Shown here piece after piece: positions 24,386 through 33,132 of a DNA stretch of 64,000 bases; position 1 is the stretch's first letter, and every line of letters starts with the position of its first letter. Under the pieces are notes generated by a model. It ran no database searches. It had not been told where the DNA came from and was given only the letters and a program-made list of their open reading frames with translations. This DNA comes from Sphingorhabdus sp. EL138. Lineage in GTDB: Bacteria; Pseudomonadota; Alphaproteobacteria; Sphingomonadales; Sphingomonadaceae. A program made the translations under genes and the position numbers. The stretch covers positions 248,001-312,000 of the forward strand of contig NZ_OGVD01000002.1 of NCBI RefSeq assembly GCF_900258045.1, in the 5' to 3' direction.

Positions 24386-25803
24386 AGATACGCAATCCCC
24401 GCACGGGCGAAGCGGATTACGAAATCGCTCCTTTAAGCCGTAACGCGGTTGTGGATGAGACCAGGCGGCTGCGCGATGGGCAGGTTGCCTGGGCCACTAA
24501 AACACCGGACGAGCGCGGTGCAGTCTTGCTACAATGGGCCGATGCGATAGAAGCTGATCTCGGTGCCATCATCCCGGCGCTTACAGACGATACGGGACGT
24601 GGAGGTATCTCCAAGATCGAAGCAGCCGGCGTACCGGGCCAGATCAGGCGATGGGCCGAGATGGCGCCTCAGCTCATTGTCGAGGGGCAGTTGACCGATC
24701 AACCAACCTCAGTACCCACAATCACCACTTCGACACGCTTGGTACCTTATCAGCTTGTCGGCGTTATCAGCCCATGGAATTTCCCCATGACGCTCGCGTT
24801 GATCGACGCCATTCCGGCTTTGATGGCGGGGTCAGCGGTGCTGGTAAAACCGTCGGAAGTGACCCCGCGATTCATCAAGCCGCTGATGGAAACCGTTGGG
24901 GAAATCCCGGAGCTGGCTGGGGTGCTGTCTATCATCGAAGGCGATGGTGCGACCGGGGCGGCGATGGTTGATCAGGTTGATTACATCTGTTTCACCGGAT
25001 CGGTGGCGACGGGGCGGAAAGTTGGCGAAGGTGCCGCGCAGGCGTTTATTCCGGCTAGTCTGGAACTGGGCGGGAAGGACCCGATGATCGTGCTGGCGAG
25101 CGCAGACCCGGAGACCGCGGCGGCAACGGCGCTGAGGGCGAGTATCGTCAATACCGGGCAGGCCTGCCAGTCGATCGAGCGGGTCTATGTGGCCCGGGAC
25201 ATTGCCGAGCCGTTCCTCGCCAGTTTGACGACACAGGCAGAGGCGGTGGAGCTCAATTATCCCGATATCAACCACGGCCATATCGGGCCTTTTATCTTTG
25301 AAAAACAAGCAGAAATTGCCCAAAATCAGATTGACGATGCGGTTAGCAAAGGCGCCATACTGCTCACCGGCGGCACAGTCGAAAATCTCGGCGGCGGGCT
25401 CTATCTCAGACCCACGATACTCACCGATGTCCCGCCTGAATCAGACATTATCCGCGAAGAAAATTTCGGACCCGTCATCCCGGTTATGATCTATGATCAG
25501 ATTGAAGAGGCGATTGCACAGGCGAATGATAGTATCTTCGGGTTGTCCGCCGCGGTTGTTGGCGGATCGGTTACGGAAGCGGAGCAGATTGGTACCAGAT
25601 TGAAGGCGGGAGCGGTGTCTATCAATGACGGCTCGCTGACGTCGATGGTCTGGGAAGCGGAAAAGTCGAGCTTTGGCTATTCCGGGCTAGGCGCATCGCG
25701 GATGGGCACAAGCGGCCTGATGCGCTTTTTCCGCAAACAGGCGCTGATCCGGCAATCGGGTGACGCGGCGCGAATAGAGGCATTTGCAGAGGAGAATTTC
25801 TGA
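24382..25803 (+). CDS. NAD(P)-dependent aldehyde dehydrogenase
   Basis: A 473-residue aldehyde dehydrogenase. SPWNFPMTLALIDAIPALMAGSAVLVKPSE is the cofactor-binding part. The SLELGGKDPMIVL motif carries the general-base Glu, and NTGQACQSIERVYV the catalytic Cys. EENFGPVIPVMIYD near the C-terminus is typical. It oxidises an aldehyde to the acid; GKDP rather than GKSP is a variant also seen in other family members. ATG at 24382 overlaps the upstream stop. It probably handles an aldehyde released by one of the hydrolases in this operon or generated by the downstream oxidoreductase. Confidence 0.93.
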   Translation: MKIRNPRTGEADYEIAPLSRNAVVDETRRLRDGQVAWATKTPDERGAVLLQWADAIEADLGAIIPALTDDTGRGGISKIEAAGVPGQIRRWAEMAPQLIVEGQLTDQPTSVPTITTSTRLVPYQLVGVISPWNFPMTLALIDAIPALMAGSAVLVKPSEVTPRFIKPLMETVGEIPELAGVLSIIEGDGATGAAMVDQVDYICFTGSVATGRKVGEGAAQAFIPASLELGGKDPMIVLASADPETAAATALRASIVNTGQACQSIERVYVARDIAEPFLASLTTQAEAVELNYPDINHGHIGPFIFEKQAEIAQNQIDDAVSKGAILLTGGTVENLGGGLYLRPTILTDVPPESDIIREENFGPVIPVMIYDQIEEAIAQANDSIFGLSAAVVGGSVTEAEQIGTRLKAGAVSINDGSLTSMVWEAEKSSFGYSGLGASRMGTSGLMRFFRKQALIRQSGDAARIEAFAEENF

Positions 25804-26990
25804 TGGGCGTGGAATTACAGCATCCGATGAAACCCGAACTGACAGCGGAAGAGGCGGCGCGCGGGCGCTTTGTGTCCGGTATCCGGGCATTCATCCTCAA
25901 TGATCTCGCCGGTGATATGCGCACCGCCTATGACAAGCGAGCCGCTCCGGCCTTTGCTCGGGAGACAGGCCGGGCTCCGGAAACCAGCAACGAAGCGCAT
26001 CAGGCGCTGCGCGGTGATCCGGCGTTTAATATCTATTCGGCCATGCGGGTGCAGGCGCAAAAAATGGTCTGGCAGGCATCGGGCGCTGTCGTTGCGCGTG
26101 ATCTCGAACGGCTGGAAACGGAGGCGGCGAAAGTTGCCGACCAGCCCGGCTCGGTAAAATTGGATCCCGATCTTGATATCCCGCGCAATGTCGATGCGAT
26201 TGAAGTGCATCTGATGCCCGGCAGCTATACGCGCGGCGGAGAGTCGCTCGAAGCCGGAGCGGTCTATGATCAGGGGCTGGCGGTATTTTCCATGGGGCTA
26301 ATGGGGGCCAATCTCGACGATATCGGCCTGTCCATGGCCGCTTATGTAAAAGGCAAGTTTCCGGACTTTCAGCCTCAGAGCATTCTCGATACGGGTTGCA
26401 CCATCGGCCACAACACGCTGCCATGGAAACAGACCTATCCCAAAGCCAAGGTAGAAGCGATTGACGCAGCGGCTGGCGGCTTGCGCTATGCATCGGCTCG
26501 CGCCAAGATGCAGGGGCAGGAGGTCAGTTTCGCGCAAATGTCCGCCGATGCTCTGGATTATCCCGACGCCAGTTTCGACCTCGTCTTTTCCTCCATGTTC
26601 CTGCATGAGCTGTCAAAAAAAGCGCGCGCGGCGGCATTCAAAGAAGCCTATCGGGTTCTGAAACCCGGCGGTCTGCTGCTCCATATGGAATTACCGCCCA
26701 ATGACCAGATGAATGCCTTTGACGGCTTTTATCTCGACTGGGACAGCTGGTATAATTCAGAACCTTTCTACAAAGGCTATCGCGACGAAAGCCCGCCGGA
26801 ATTGTGCAAGGCCGGCGGCTTTGATGCAGGTGATTATTTCCAGTTTGTCGTGCCCAGTATTGGCATCTACGGCGAGGAAGCCGTGGCGCAGGCGATTGCG
26901 GACGAGAATGCCAATGCCGTCGATAGCGAAACCACCGGACGACTGGCCGAGGGTATCATGTGGTTCGGTTTCGGAGCCTGGAAGCGGTGA
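25803..26990 (+). CDS. SAM-dependent methyltransferase with a long N-terminal domain, copy 1
   Basis: A 395-residue protein. Residues 1-190 are a domain I do not recognise, with TAYDKRAAPAFARETGR near 41-57 and HLMPGSY at 136-142. Residues 190-320 are a class I methyltransferase fold: SILDTGCTIGHN (193-204) is motif I, VEAIDAAAGGLRYA motif II, FDLVFSSMFLHEL motif IV and RVLKPGGLLLHME motif VI. The protein at 30719 has the same architecture, including YDKR..PAF and CMPGSYH. ATG at 25803 overlaps the ALDH stop (TGATG). The stop overlaps the GTG of a small acidic partner gene, as it does in the second copy. Methyl acceptor unknown. Confidence 0.85.
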   Translation: MGVELQHPMKPELTAEEAARGRFVSGIRAFILNDLAGDMRTAYDKRAAPAFARETGRAPETSNEAHQALRGDPAFNIYSAMRVQAQKMVWQASGAVVARDLERLETEAAKVADQPGSVKLDPDLDIPRNVDAIEVHLMPGSYTRGGESLEAGAVYDQGLAVFSMGLMGANLDDIGLSMAAYVKGKFPDFQPQSILDTGCTIGHNTLPWKQTYPKAKVEAIDAAAGGLRYASARAKMQGQEVSFAQMSADALDYPDASFDLVFSSMFLHELSKKARAAAFKEAYRVLKPGGLLLHMELPPNDQMNAFDGFYLDWDSWYNSEPFYKGYRDESPPELCKAGGFDAGDYFQFVVPSIGIYGEEAVAQAIADENANAVDSETTGRLAEGIMWFGFGAWKR

Positions 26991-27268
26991 GCTCTGAAAC
27001 TGACAACCCGGGCCCGGTTTTCAAACCGGATGACACGCCGAAAGATATTTACGGACCCGACGGCAAGCCACAATTTTTCGACGATCCCGGCATGGACCGC
27101 TTTGTCGCTGTCGTCATGAACATGGCGCAGGAAATGTGGGTGCAGGAAGAGCGGCTGATGGCGCTTGAAGGGCTGGAAGCCTCTGACGCGGAGCGTGAAG
27201 CAAAGCTGAAAATATTTATCGACCGTATTTTTGCGCCGCTGCGCGAACAAGGGAGTGACGACATATGA
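26987..27268 (+). CDS. Small acidic helical partner of methyltransferase, copy 1
   Basis: A 93-residue acidic protein of unknown family. It begins with GTG at 26987 inside the methyltransferase stop (GTGA); an in-frame form from 26960 has no support. After a disordered, proline-rich lead comes KPQFFDDPGMDRFVAVVMNMAQEMW, then a predicted long helix with many Glu/Arg residues. The second small gene (30360) matches at RPEYFDDPEDERMLSILMAVVGEV, again directly after a methyltransferase. The fixed pairing suggests an obligate subunit or scaffold of the methyltransferase. No transmembrane or catalytic motif is visible. Confidence 0.75.
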   Translation: MSSETDNPGPVFKPDDTPKDIYGPDGKPQFFDDPGMDRFVAVVMNMAQEMWVQEERLMALEGLEASDAEREAKLKIFIDRIFAPLREQGSDDI

Positions 27269-28284
27269 AGGCATGGCAAATCGGATCGAGGACCGGCATT
27301 GGCGGATTGCAGCTGGCCGATCATCCCGAGCCAGAGCCGGGGGCAGACGAGATTCTGGTCAAGGTTTCGGCGGCAGGTCTCAACTATCGCGATCTGATGG
27401 TGTTGCGCGGAGACTATGGCACGGATTTGCCCGAAGATCGCGTGCCTCTGTCTGACGGCGTCGGCGTGATTGAAGCCGTTGGTGCTGATGTTACCGGACT
27501 GGACGTGGGGACACGCGTCATGGCCCCGCATTTTGCGACCTGGCTCGATGGCGCCTACAGCTTTGCCGTCTTTGCCAGAGACCTTGGTGTGACCGTTAAT
27601 GGCTGGCTCGCTGAAAAGATCATTCTTCCCGCAAATGCTGCCGTCACCGTACCTGAAAATGTGAGCGACAACAGCGCGGCCACTTTTTCGGTCGTTGGCA
27701 GCACGGTCTGGCATGCGATGATGGCCTTTGGCGAGGCCAAGCCGGGTGACCTTGTGTTGGCTCAGGGAACCGGGGGTGTGTCGATATTCGCGCTACAACT
27801 GGCCAAGGCCATGGGAATGGATTTCGCGATCACCTCGTCCAGCGATGAAAAACTCGCGCGCGCCAGGGAAATGGGCGCGGATTACGGCATCAATTATCGC
27901 GACCGGCCGGATTGGGGCGCTGCCTTGCTGGAAGCGACAGGCGGCCGGGGTGCCGATGTCGTTGTCGATACCTTGGGTTTTCCGGCCATGGGCGAGACTG
28001 TGGCGGCCTGCGCCGTCAATGCGCGCATCGGATCTCTGGGGGCGCTGTCCGGAACGCCGCAGGATCAATCCAGCGCCAGCCAGGGCGCTTTGATTGGCAA
28101 GAATATCGCAATCAAGGGCATCGCGTCCGGCAATCGAGAGATGCTGCAACAGGCGCTGGATGTGGTCGCGAAAAACGATATCGAACTGTTGGTCGAAAGC
28201 GTTTTCGACTTTAACGATGCACCTGCGGCTTACACGCATCTCGAAAGCGGCAGCCATATGGGCAAGATAATGATTACCGTTTAA
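27265..28284 (+). CDS. Zinc-independent NAD(P)H quinone oxidoreductase / alcohol dehydrogenase-like (MDR)
   Basis: A 339-residue medium-chain dehydrogenase/reductase. The N-terminal KVSAAGLNYRDLMVLRGDYG and the Rossmann segment DLVLAQGTGGVSIFALQLAKAMGMDFAITSSSDEKLARAREMGADYGINYR are typical of MDR proteins that lack the catalytic zinc. The zinc-ligand Cys and His positions are indeed replaced. It may reduce an activated C=C bond or oxidise an alcohol. ATG at 27265 overlaps the small partner gene by ATGA. It is the last gene of the isochorismatase operon, and its stop overlaps the stop of the convergent gene at 28274 by 11 bases. Confidence 0.9.
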   Translation: MKAWQIGSRTGIGGLQLADHPEPEPGADEILVKVSAAGLNYRDLMVLRGDYGTDLPEDRVPLSDGVGVIEAVGADVTGLDVGTRVMAPHFATWLDGAYSFAVFARDLGVTVNGWLAEKIILPANAAVTVPENVSDNSAATFSVVGSTVWHAMMAFGEAKPGDLVLAQGTGGVSIFALQLAKAMGMDFAITSSSDEKLARAREMGADYGINYRDRPDWGAALLEATGGRGADVVVDTLGFPAMGETVAACAVNARIGSLGALSGTPQDQSSASQGALIGKNIAIKGIASGNREMLQQALDVVAKNDIELLVESVFDFNDAPAAYTHLESGSHMGKIMITV

Positions 28285-29002
28285 GTTCGACCAGCTCGTA
28301 CCAGGTCATCATATAACCGCCGACGCCGCCCTGTACGAATATGCCGTCGTCATCATCGGTAATCCACACGTCATAGGCAGGATGCTCGCCCGCCATGCCG
28401 CCGGTTCCCGGTACAATGCTGGCATCGTCGACAAATTGCAGATGTTTGCACTGAAAGGTGCCGGCCGGCACGGTAACTTCTTCTGTGCCGATATAGATGG
28501 CGCCGATTTTAACCTGTGCAATTTGCGGCGGGGTTGCACCACGATGATCGGGGGAGGGCAGATAGCAATTGAGCAGGCGCTTTGTTTCCTTATCCCAATC
28601 CTTGGTCGACAGCATATAGCCGTCCGAGACAATCGGGTGCGTGCCGAAACCGTCGAGCGGCAATTCCGCTTCAACCCTTTGAGAGAGCCTCCCGATCGAG
28701 GGGCCATAGGATTCCATTTCAACATGGGTTCCGTCAAAACGCATCCAGCCTGAACCCATAAATTCATCACCGACAGTCAGCCGGACATGGCAGTCCATCG
28801 GCTGCTTATGCTCGTCCATCGCGTAGATGATATCGCGCATCACCGTGGGTTCGGGTTCGTAAATTTCGCAATGTGCGCGCATCGTCACTTTGCCATCGCT
28901 ATGATGGGTGAACATGAAAGTTTCGAACCCGCGGTTCTGACCCTCCATTTCCGGTTTGCGTGATGTATATTCCAGACGGCCTTCGATAATGCGGTGCTTC
29001 AT
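28274..29002 (-). CDS. Unknown 242-aa beta-rich protein
   Basis: I do not recognise this family with confidence. The 242-residue protein is soluble and beta-patterned. It starts MKHRIIEGRLEYTSRKPEMEG and contains MDCHVRLTVGDEFMGSGWMRFDG, then IGTEEVTVPAGTFQCKHLQFVDD, and ends VGGYMMTWYELVELKR. The segment EEVTVPAGTFQC resembles DUF3108-type lipoprotein-like barrels. ATG at 29002 is chosen because AAGGAG lies seven bases upstream. It is a single gene facing a divergent pair across a perfect 18-bp operator palindrome (29055-29072), so it belongs to the same regulon. Perhaps it binds a hydrophobic substrate. Confidence 0.7.
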   Translation of the reverse strand: MKHRIIEGRLEYTSRKPEMEGQNRGFETFMFTHHSDGKVTMRAHCEIYEPEPTVMRDIIYAMDEHKQPMDCHVRLTVGDEFMGSGWMRFDGTHVEMESYGPSIGRLSQRVEAELPLDGFGTHPIVSDGYMLSTKDWDKETKRLLNCYLPSPDHRGATPPQIAQVKIGAIYIGTEEVTVPAGTFQCKHLQFVDDASIVPGTGGMAGEHPAYDVWITDDDDGIFVQGGVGGYMMTWYELVELKR

Positions 29003-29054
29003 CCCATTCTCCTTGTCTTTCTTCATGCCAGTGCATTTTTCTCTTGCCAAGAGG

Positions 29055-29072
29055 AATTTGTCCGGACAAATT
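29055..29072. promoter_or_regulatory. AATTTGTCCGGACAAATT operator, perfect 18-bp palindrome
   Basis: The longest perfect copy of the GTCCGGAC-type operator. It sits in the 108-base divergent region between the unknown gene (start 29002) and the membrane protein (start 29111), 52 bases from one start and 38 from the other. TTGCCA at 29044-29049 may be a -35 element, placing the operator in a promoter spacer. Confidence 0.85.
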
Positions 29073-29110
29073 GCAGATAGCTATTTACACGGTCTGGGAG
29101 GACGTTGGTA

Positions 29111-29803
29111 ATGGAATTTCTCACAACGAATGAATTGAGCATATTGCGCTGGATCCACATCCTGGCGATGGTTTACTGGCTGGGCGGCGAATGGGGTGTT
29201 TTCCAGACCAGCTATAATGTCACGAACCGCAACCTGTCGCTGGAAGAACGGCGGCGGCATATGGAAACGGCCTACCGGATCGACATATTGGCGCGTACCG
29301 GCATTGTCCTGCTGCTGCCGCTGGGTCTGCACATGGGTAAGATTTATGGTTTTGTGCCCTTTCTTGACGGTGCCGGGATCTGGTGGATGTGGCTGTTTTT
29401 TGCGATCTGGCTGGCGATGACCTGGACTGCTTTTATCAAGCGGGAGACCGATATCGGCGTCAAGGTGACCAAAACCGAAGAGATGCTCCGCTATCCCCTT
29501 ATCGTGGTCTTGTTCATTGTCGCCTTCATGGCTCTGGACGGCTCCGGTCCGATTGTCTCGGGCGAGGGCAATCACTGGTATCCGGCCAAAATTGGGCTCT
29601 ATGCCTTTGCGTTATGTATCGGCCTGTTCCTGCGGGTCGTCATGCGCCGCTGGACGGTGCGGTTCCGTAAGCTGGCCGAAGGGCCGGATGCGGCCGAAGA
29701 AGCCGCGCTCGAACGGGAAATCGGGCAAGCGCGTATTGCAGCCTATATCTACTGGATCACCATCTCCGGCGTGTGTTTCCTGGGAGCGGTCAAACCGTTC
29801 TGA
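29111..29803 (+). CDS. Small integral membrane protein, copy 1 (CopD-like pattern)
   Basis: A 230-residue membrane protein with about five to six hydrophobic segments. The first carries LRWIHILAMVYWLGGEWGVF, and the last ends SGVCFLGAVKPF. The His and Trp-Leu-Gly-Gly/Ala pattern in helix 1 resembles CopD-type and related haem- or metal-binding membrane proteins. A second copy at 40526 has FVHILLFVLWLGADVGVF and ends ATAFLGNIKPF. ATG at 29111 follows GGGAGG. It lies directly behind the 18-bp operator and before an exported VOC protein. Possible roles are an electron-transfer or transport partner in the cytoplasmic membrane; the function is unknown. Confidence 0.8.
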   Translation: MEFLTTNELSILRWIHILAMVYWLGGEWGVFQTSYNVTNRNLSLEERRRHMETAYRIDILARTGIVLLLPLGLHMGKIYGFVPFLDGAGIWWMWLFFAIWLAMTWTAFIKRETDIGVKVTKTEEMLRYPLIVVLFIVAFMALDGSGPIVSGEGNHWYPAKIGLYAFALCIGLFLRVVMRRWTVRFRKLAEGPDAAEEAALEREIGQARIAAYIYWITISGVCFLGAVKPF

Positions 29804-29826
29804 TCATTGGTTTGGAGGGCACCTTC

Positions 29827-30363
29827 GTGCGCAAATACCATAAATTCTTTATATCGTTGATCGCGGCGTTTTTGGTTCTCGCTTCACCCGCTCAAGCGGA
29901 AAAGTCGGGTACTGCTCGATTTGATCGGGCTTCGCTGATCGTCAAGGATATAGAGCAATCACTCGGATTTTGGCGCGACGTCATGCAATTTGAACTGCTG
30001 TTCGAGCCGCGACGGTTGCCGCCGCTCGAGAATGAATATTTGGGTTGGACAAAAGACACCGTGCTGACATTTGCTCGCCTGCAATCGCCGGACGGCGCGG
30101 GTATCGGTCTAATGGAAATCAAGCAACCTGGTTTTCCCGATCTGGAACTGGAAAAATACCCCAATGCCCATGGCAGTGTGATTTTCGTGCATGTCGCGCA
30201 AGATATTGAAGCACTACACAGGCGCGCACTTGCTGCAGGGGCTGTACTGAAACCATTGGGTTTGTCCCGCTCGGGAAGATCCAGGCAAATGTACCTGCGA
30301 TCCCCAAGCGGTCATGTGCTGGAAATTTATGAACTGCTGCCGACGGAGCAAACGCAGAACTAG
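29827..30363 (+). CDS. Exported VOC (glyoxalase-fold) protein
   Basis: A 178-residue vicinal-oxygen-chelate protein with an N-terminal signal peptide: basic VRKYHK, the hydrophobic FFISLIAAFLVLA and a cut after SPAQA. The VOC domain has RASLIVKDIEQSLGFWRDVM at the start and MYLRSPSGHVLEIYEL at the end, supplying the usual metal-binding Glu. Periplasmic VOC proteins are uncommon. The start is GTG at 29827 with GGAGGG six bases before; longer forms reach into the membrane-protein gene. It is probably co-transcribed with that membrane protein, which hints at a periplasmic step in substrate processing. Its stop overlaps the convergent small gene by four bases. Confidence 0.85.
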   Translation: MRKYHKFFISLIAAFLVLASPAQAEKSGTARFDRASLIVKDIEQSLGFWRDVMQFELLFEPRRLPPLENEYLGWTKDTVLTFARLQSPDGAGIGLMEIKQPGFPDLELEKYPNAHGSVIFVHVAQDIEALHRRALAAGAVLKPLGLSRSGRSRQMYLRSPSGHVLEIYELLPTEQTQN

Positions 30364-30722
30364 ATTTCCTTCAGCTCCTTGCTGACCTCTTCCACCGGCG
30401 GTTCGGCCCGCTGCAATTCTTCGACCATCTGATGCGGCCCGCGCATCACCCGGTAGATATATTCGCGGATCATCGCGCCACGCTCATAGGCCGCCTCTTT
30501 GTCGGGCGTGTAGCTTTCGATATCGTCGCGGCTGATCGTCCCTTTGGCATCGAGCAGTCGTTCGACCGTATCCATACGTTCACGCAGCACCGACACCTCG
30601 CCGACCACTGCCATCAGAATGGACAGCATCCGTTCGTCCTCGGGATCGTCAAAATATTCCGGGCGCTTGCCTTTGGCCTTTTTATTGGCCGCGGCCATCC
30701 AGTCAAAAGGGGTATCGGTCAT
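30360..30722 (-). CDS. Small acidic helical partner of methyltransferase, copy 2
   Basis: A 120-residue acidic protein, mostly predicted helix. The segment RPEYFDDPEDERMLSILMAVVGEVSVLRERMDTVERLLDA corresponds to KPQFFDDPGMDRFVAVVMNMAQEMW in the 93-residue protein at 26987. A further C-terminal part (MIREYIYRVMRGPHQMVEELQ) aligns loosely with IFIDRIFAPLRE of the first copy. Its ATG at 30722 overlaps the stop of the methyltransferase at 30719 (ATGA), repeating the gene order of the first module. Family unknown; most likely a structural subunit of the methyltransferase. Confidence 0.75.
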   Translation of the reverse strand: MTDTPFDWMAAANKKAKGKRPEYFDDPEDERMLSILMAVVGEVSVLRERMDTVERLLDAKGTISRDDIESYTPDKEAAYERGAMIREYIYRVMRGPHQMVEELQRAEPPVEEVSKELKEI

Positions 30723-31975
30723 TCGGCTGCCTCCTGCATCTGATCAGCATTTTTCCAGGCACCATAAGCATGCCAGAAAGCGGCCCGGCCATGGTCCTCG
30801 TCCTCGCCAGTTGGTGCTTCGGGGAAAATCTCTCGATCAACAACGGCGCGGACCCCGGTTTCGAACAGCTCGTCACGGTCAAAGCCGGCTTTGACCATCT
30901 CGTCTTTCATATCCAGCGCATGCATGGAGGACCAGAAAGGCTCATTATTGTTGAACGCATCCCAGTCGCGCAGGAATTGCTCAAATAGCGGCATGGCGTC
31001 GGAATATTCCGGCTGTTCGAGATGCAGCATCAGGCCATTGTCAGCGAGGACGCGGTATCCTTCGGCGATGATTTTGGGCAGCGCCTTGCCGCTGGTTTCA
31101 TGCAGGAACATCGTGGTTTGGACCCAGTCAAACGTGCCGTCGTCCCAGCGGGAGAGATCTTCGGCATTGGCCTGAATAAACTTGATATTGGTCGCGCCGA
31201 GCGATTGCGCGCGGGCATGGGCATAGCGCAAAATTGGGGCCGCCGTGTCGATTGCGATAAATTCACAATCGGGAAAAGCCAGCGCCAGCGGGACGATATT
31301 GTGGCCAACGGTGGTGCCGATATCGAGTACCCGGCGGGGTTCCCAGCCAGGGCGCTCTTTCTTGATCCAATCGACAAGCGCCTGTCCACCGCCGTCGGTC
31401 AGGGCGCCCAGACCGCCTCCGGTCGTCGCAAAAATGCCGCAGTCATAATTGGCTCCAGCCGATACATCTCCGGGCAGTTCCTCGCCATGATAGCTGCCCG
31501 GCATGCAATGAATGTCCACGGCCGACTGATAGCGCGGTACTGCGATTGCGGGGTTCAGTTCCAGCGTGCTTTTAACACCTTGGGCTCCCTCATTATATTG
31601 CCGGGCCTTGGCGTTCAACTCATCAATCTGGCGTAGCACAATGGCACGACCATTTTGCTGGCGCATTTCCATCGAGTTGCGTTTTAGCGCGGACCAGAAT
31701 TTGTGGAACGGGTCCTTGTTCATTGCATGGCGAATCTCGAAACGATCCTGCGGTTCCCGGCCATGTTCTTTCAAAAAAGCCGGCAGGACGCGCTTGTCAT
31801 AAGCCAGCTTGTTGCCGGGGCTTAACGTGCTCGCCATGAACTTGTTGAAATTGGCGAGGAAATCAAATCGCGCGATTTCATCGTGGGACGGCTGCGGAGA
31901 TACGCCATGCCGGGCCACTGCGTTATAGGGCGGTGCGACGTCCAGTTTCTGGTCGTTCGGGACTGTTTTGCTCAT
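30719..31975 (-). CDS. SAM-dependent methyltransferase with a long N-terminal domain, copy 2
   Basis: A 418-residue paralogue of the methyltransferase at 25803. The N-terminal domain keeps LAYDKRVLPAFLKEHGREP near 58-75 and CMPGSYH at 157-163. The methyltransferase fold shows RVLDIGTTVGHN (215-226, motif I), EFIAIDTAAPILRYAHARA (motif II), FDWVQTTMFLHET (motif IV) and RVLADNGLMLHLE (motif VI). It differs from the first copy by a longer N-terminus and an acidic tail (TGEDEDHG). The ATG at 31975 overlaps the nitrilase-fold stop and its own stop overlaps the small partner. Methyl acceptor unknown; the conserved N-terminal domain probably binds it. Confidence 0.85.
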   Translation of the reverse strand: MSKTVPNDQKLDVAPPYNAVARHGVSPQPSHDEIARFDFLANFNKFMASTLSPGNKLAYDKRVLPAFLKEHGREPQDRFEIRHAMNKDPFHKFWSALKRNSMEMRQQNGRAIVLRQIDELNAKARQYNEGAQGVKSTLELNPAIAVPRYQSAVDIHCMPGSYHGEELPGDVSAGANYDCGIFATTGGGLGALTDGGGQALVDWIKKERPGWEPRRVLDIGTTVGHNIVPLALAFPDCEFIAIDTAAPILRYAHARAQSLGATNIKFIQANAEDLSRWDDGTFDWVQTTMFLHETSGKALPKIIAEGYRVLADNGLMLHLEQPEYSDAMPLFEQFLRDWDAFNNNEPFWSSMHALDMKDEMVKAGFDRDELFETGVRAVVDREIFPEAPTGEDEDHGRAAFWHAYGAWKNADQMQEAAE

Positions 31976-33126
31976 ATCAAGCCCTCCTTTATCATGCGCT
32001 CTATCGTTTCTTCCTGAGTGCGCAGGAAATAATCGCGATCCGGGGTCTTCACTTCATTGACCTCGATCAAACCATCGGCTTTTTGTACGGACAAATTACC
32101 ATAAGTGGCGGCAAAAAGCTCCAGTCGCTGGCGTGCCAGGAAATTTGTCATTGCCGGCTTGCGCCGTGCGGCGCGTAATGCGCCCAAATCGATATCGGCA
32201 AAGGCTGTGAAAGTCTCACCGCTGTTCGACTCGGCCATTACCCGGCCCTTGTAATCCACCACCATGCTGTTGCCGTCGGCGGAGGCCAGCGGCAGGGTCG
32301 TATTTTCTATGCCTGCCGTATTGGCCGAGACGACATAGGCCATATTTTCCTGCGCCCGCGCCCGCTTGCCAATATCTTTGAGCGTGTCGAGCGGGGAGCC
32401 GATTTCCGAAGAACTGTGCACGAAAACTTCCGCCCCGCGCAGCGCATGGGCGCGGGTTATTTCGGGATAGAGTATCTCTTCCGAGGCGATCGCGGCCAGA
32501 TTGCCGATCTCGGTTCTCGCCACCGGGAATACACCGTCGAGGCCATAGATATCAAGATATTTGGTCCAGACATCATGCGGCGTCGGTGCGAACATCGAAT
32601 TGAGCCGGCGATAGCGCAGCACAACCTCACCCGACGGCGCGACCACGAAGCTGGTCTGGAAATAGATACCGGGAAAATTAGCATCCACTTCATAGGCATT
32701 GCCGGCGATGAACATTTTTAGCCGCTGCGCCATTGCACCCAGCGCCTCATATTCCGGGCCATCGACTTCCAGCGCAGCTTTGTCGGCAAAATCGGGGATG
32801 GAAATGCGCCCCGGATAGCTGGTCAGCAGATATTCGGGCAGCACCGCCAGCTTGGCCGGACTGCCAGCATATTGCTGAATGAAAATCGTCGCGGAGCGGA
32901 TCTTGGTCTCTATCTCGCCGATCATCACCAGCATTTGCGCGCGGGCAGACGCCTTGTCCGGCGTTTTTTCAATCGAACGGGCAGCCAGTTGCATCGCGAC
33001 GGCGGCGTAATTTTTCGTTTCGGTCATAATGCTGTCTTTATCATATTTTCCGGTCGAGGCTAAAACAGGTGTTGTGACGGTGGCACAAAGTGCCGCGGCC
33101 ATCATCTGTCTGCGGTCAAAGTCCAT
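31972..33126 (-). CDS. Exported nitrilase-superfamily protein lacking catalytic Cys, copy 1
   Basis: A 384-residue carbon-nitrogen-hydrolase fold with an N-terminal export signal of Tat type (DRRQMMAAALCATVTTPVLA). The catalytic Glu is kept (Glu98, LPEYLL). The Lys position is Arg174 (LRYRRLN), and the nucleophile position, six residues before P-E, is Ser215 (AIASEEILYPE). The only Cys, residue 14, is in the signal peptide, so the mature protein would have none. It is thus probably not a classical nitrilase or amidase. A second exported nitrilase-fold gene with the same Cys-to-Ser change is at 62674. It lies between an FAD oxidase and the methyltransferase. Confidence 0.85.
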   Translation of the reverse strand: MDFDRRQMMAAALCATVTTPVLASTGKYDKDSIMTETKNYAAVAMQLAARSIEKTPDKASARAQMLVMIGEIETKIRSATIFIQQYAGSPAKLAVLPEYLLTSYPGRISIPDFADKAALEVDGPEYEALGAMAQRLKMFIAGNAYEVDANFPGIYFQTSFVVAPSGEVVLRYRRLNSMFAPTPHDVWTKYLDIYGLDGVFPVARTEIGNLAAIASEEILYPEITRAHALRGAEVFVHSSSEIGSPLDTLKDIGKRARAQENMAYVVSANTAGIENTTLPLASADGNSMVVDYKGRVMAESNSGETFTAFADIDLGALRAARRKPAMTNFLARQRLELFAATYGNLSVQKADGLIEVNEVKTPDRDYFLRTQEETIERMIKEGLI

Positions 33127-33132
33127 CTCGTT

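Noticed and set aside
32081-32097. TTTTGTACGGACAAATT, resembling the regulon operator
   Set aside because: It lacks the GTC of the left half-site, lies inside the nitrilase-fold coding region and is not near a start codon; taken as chance.
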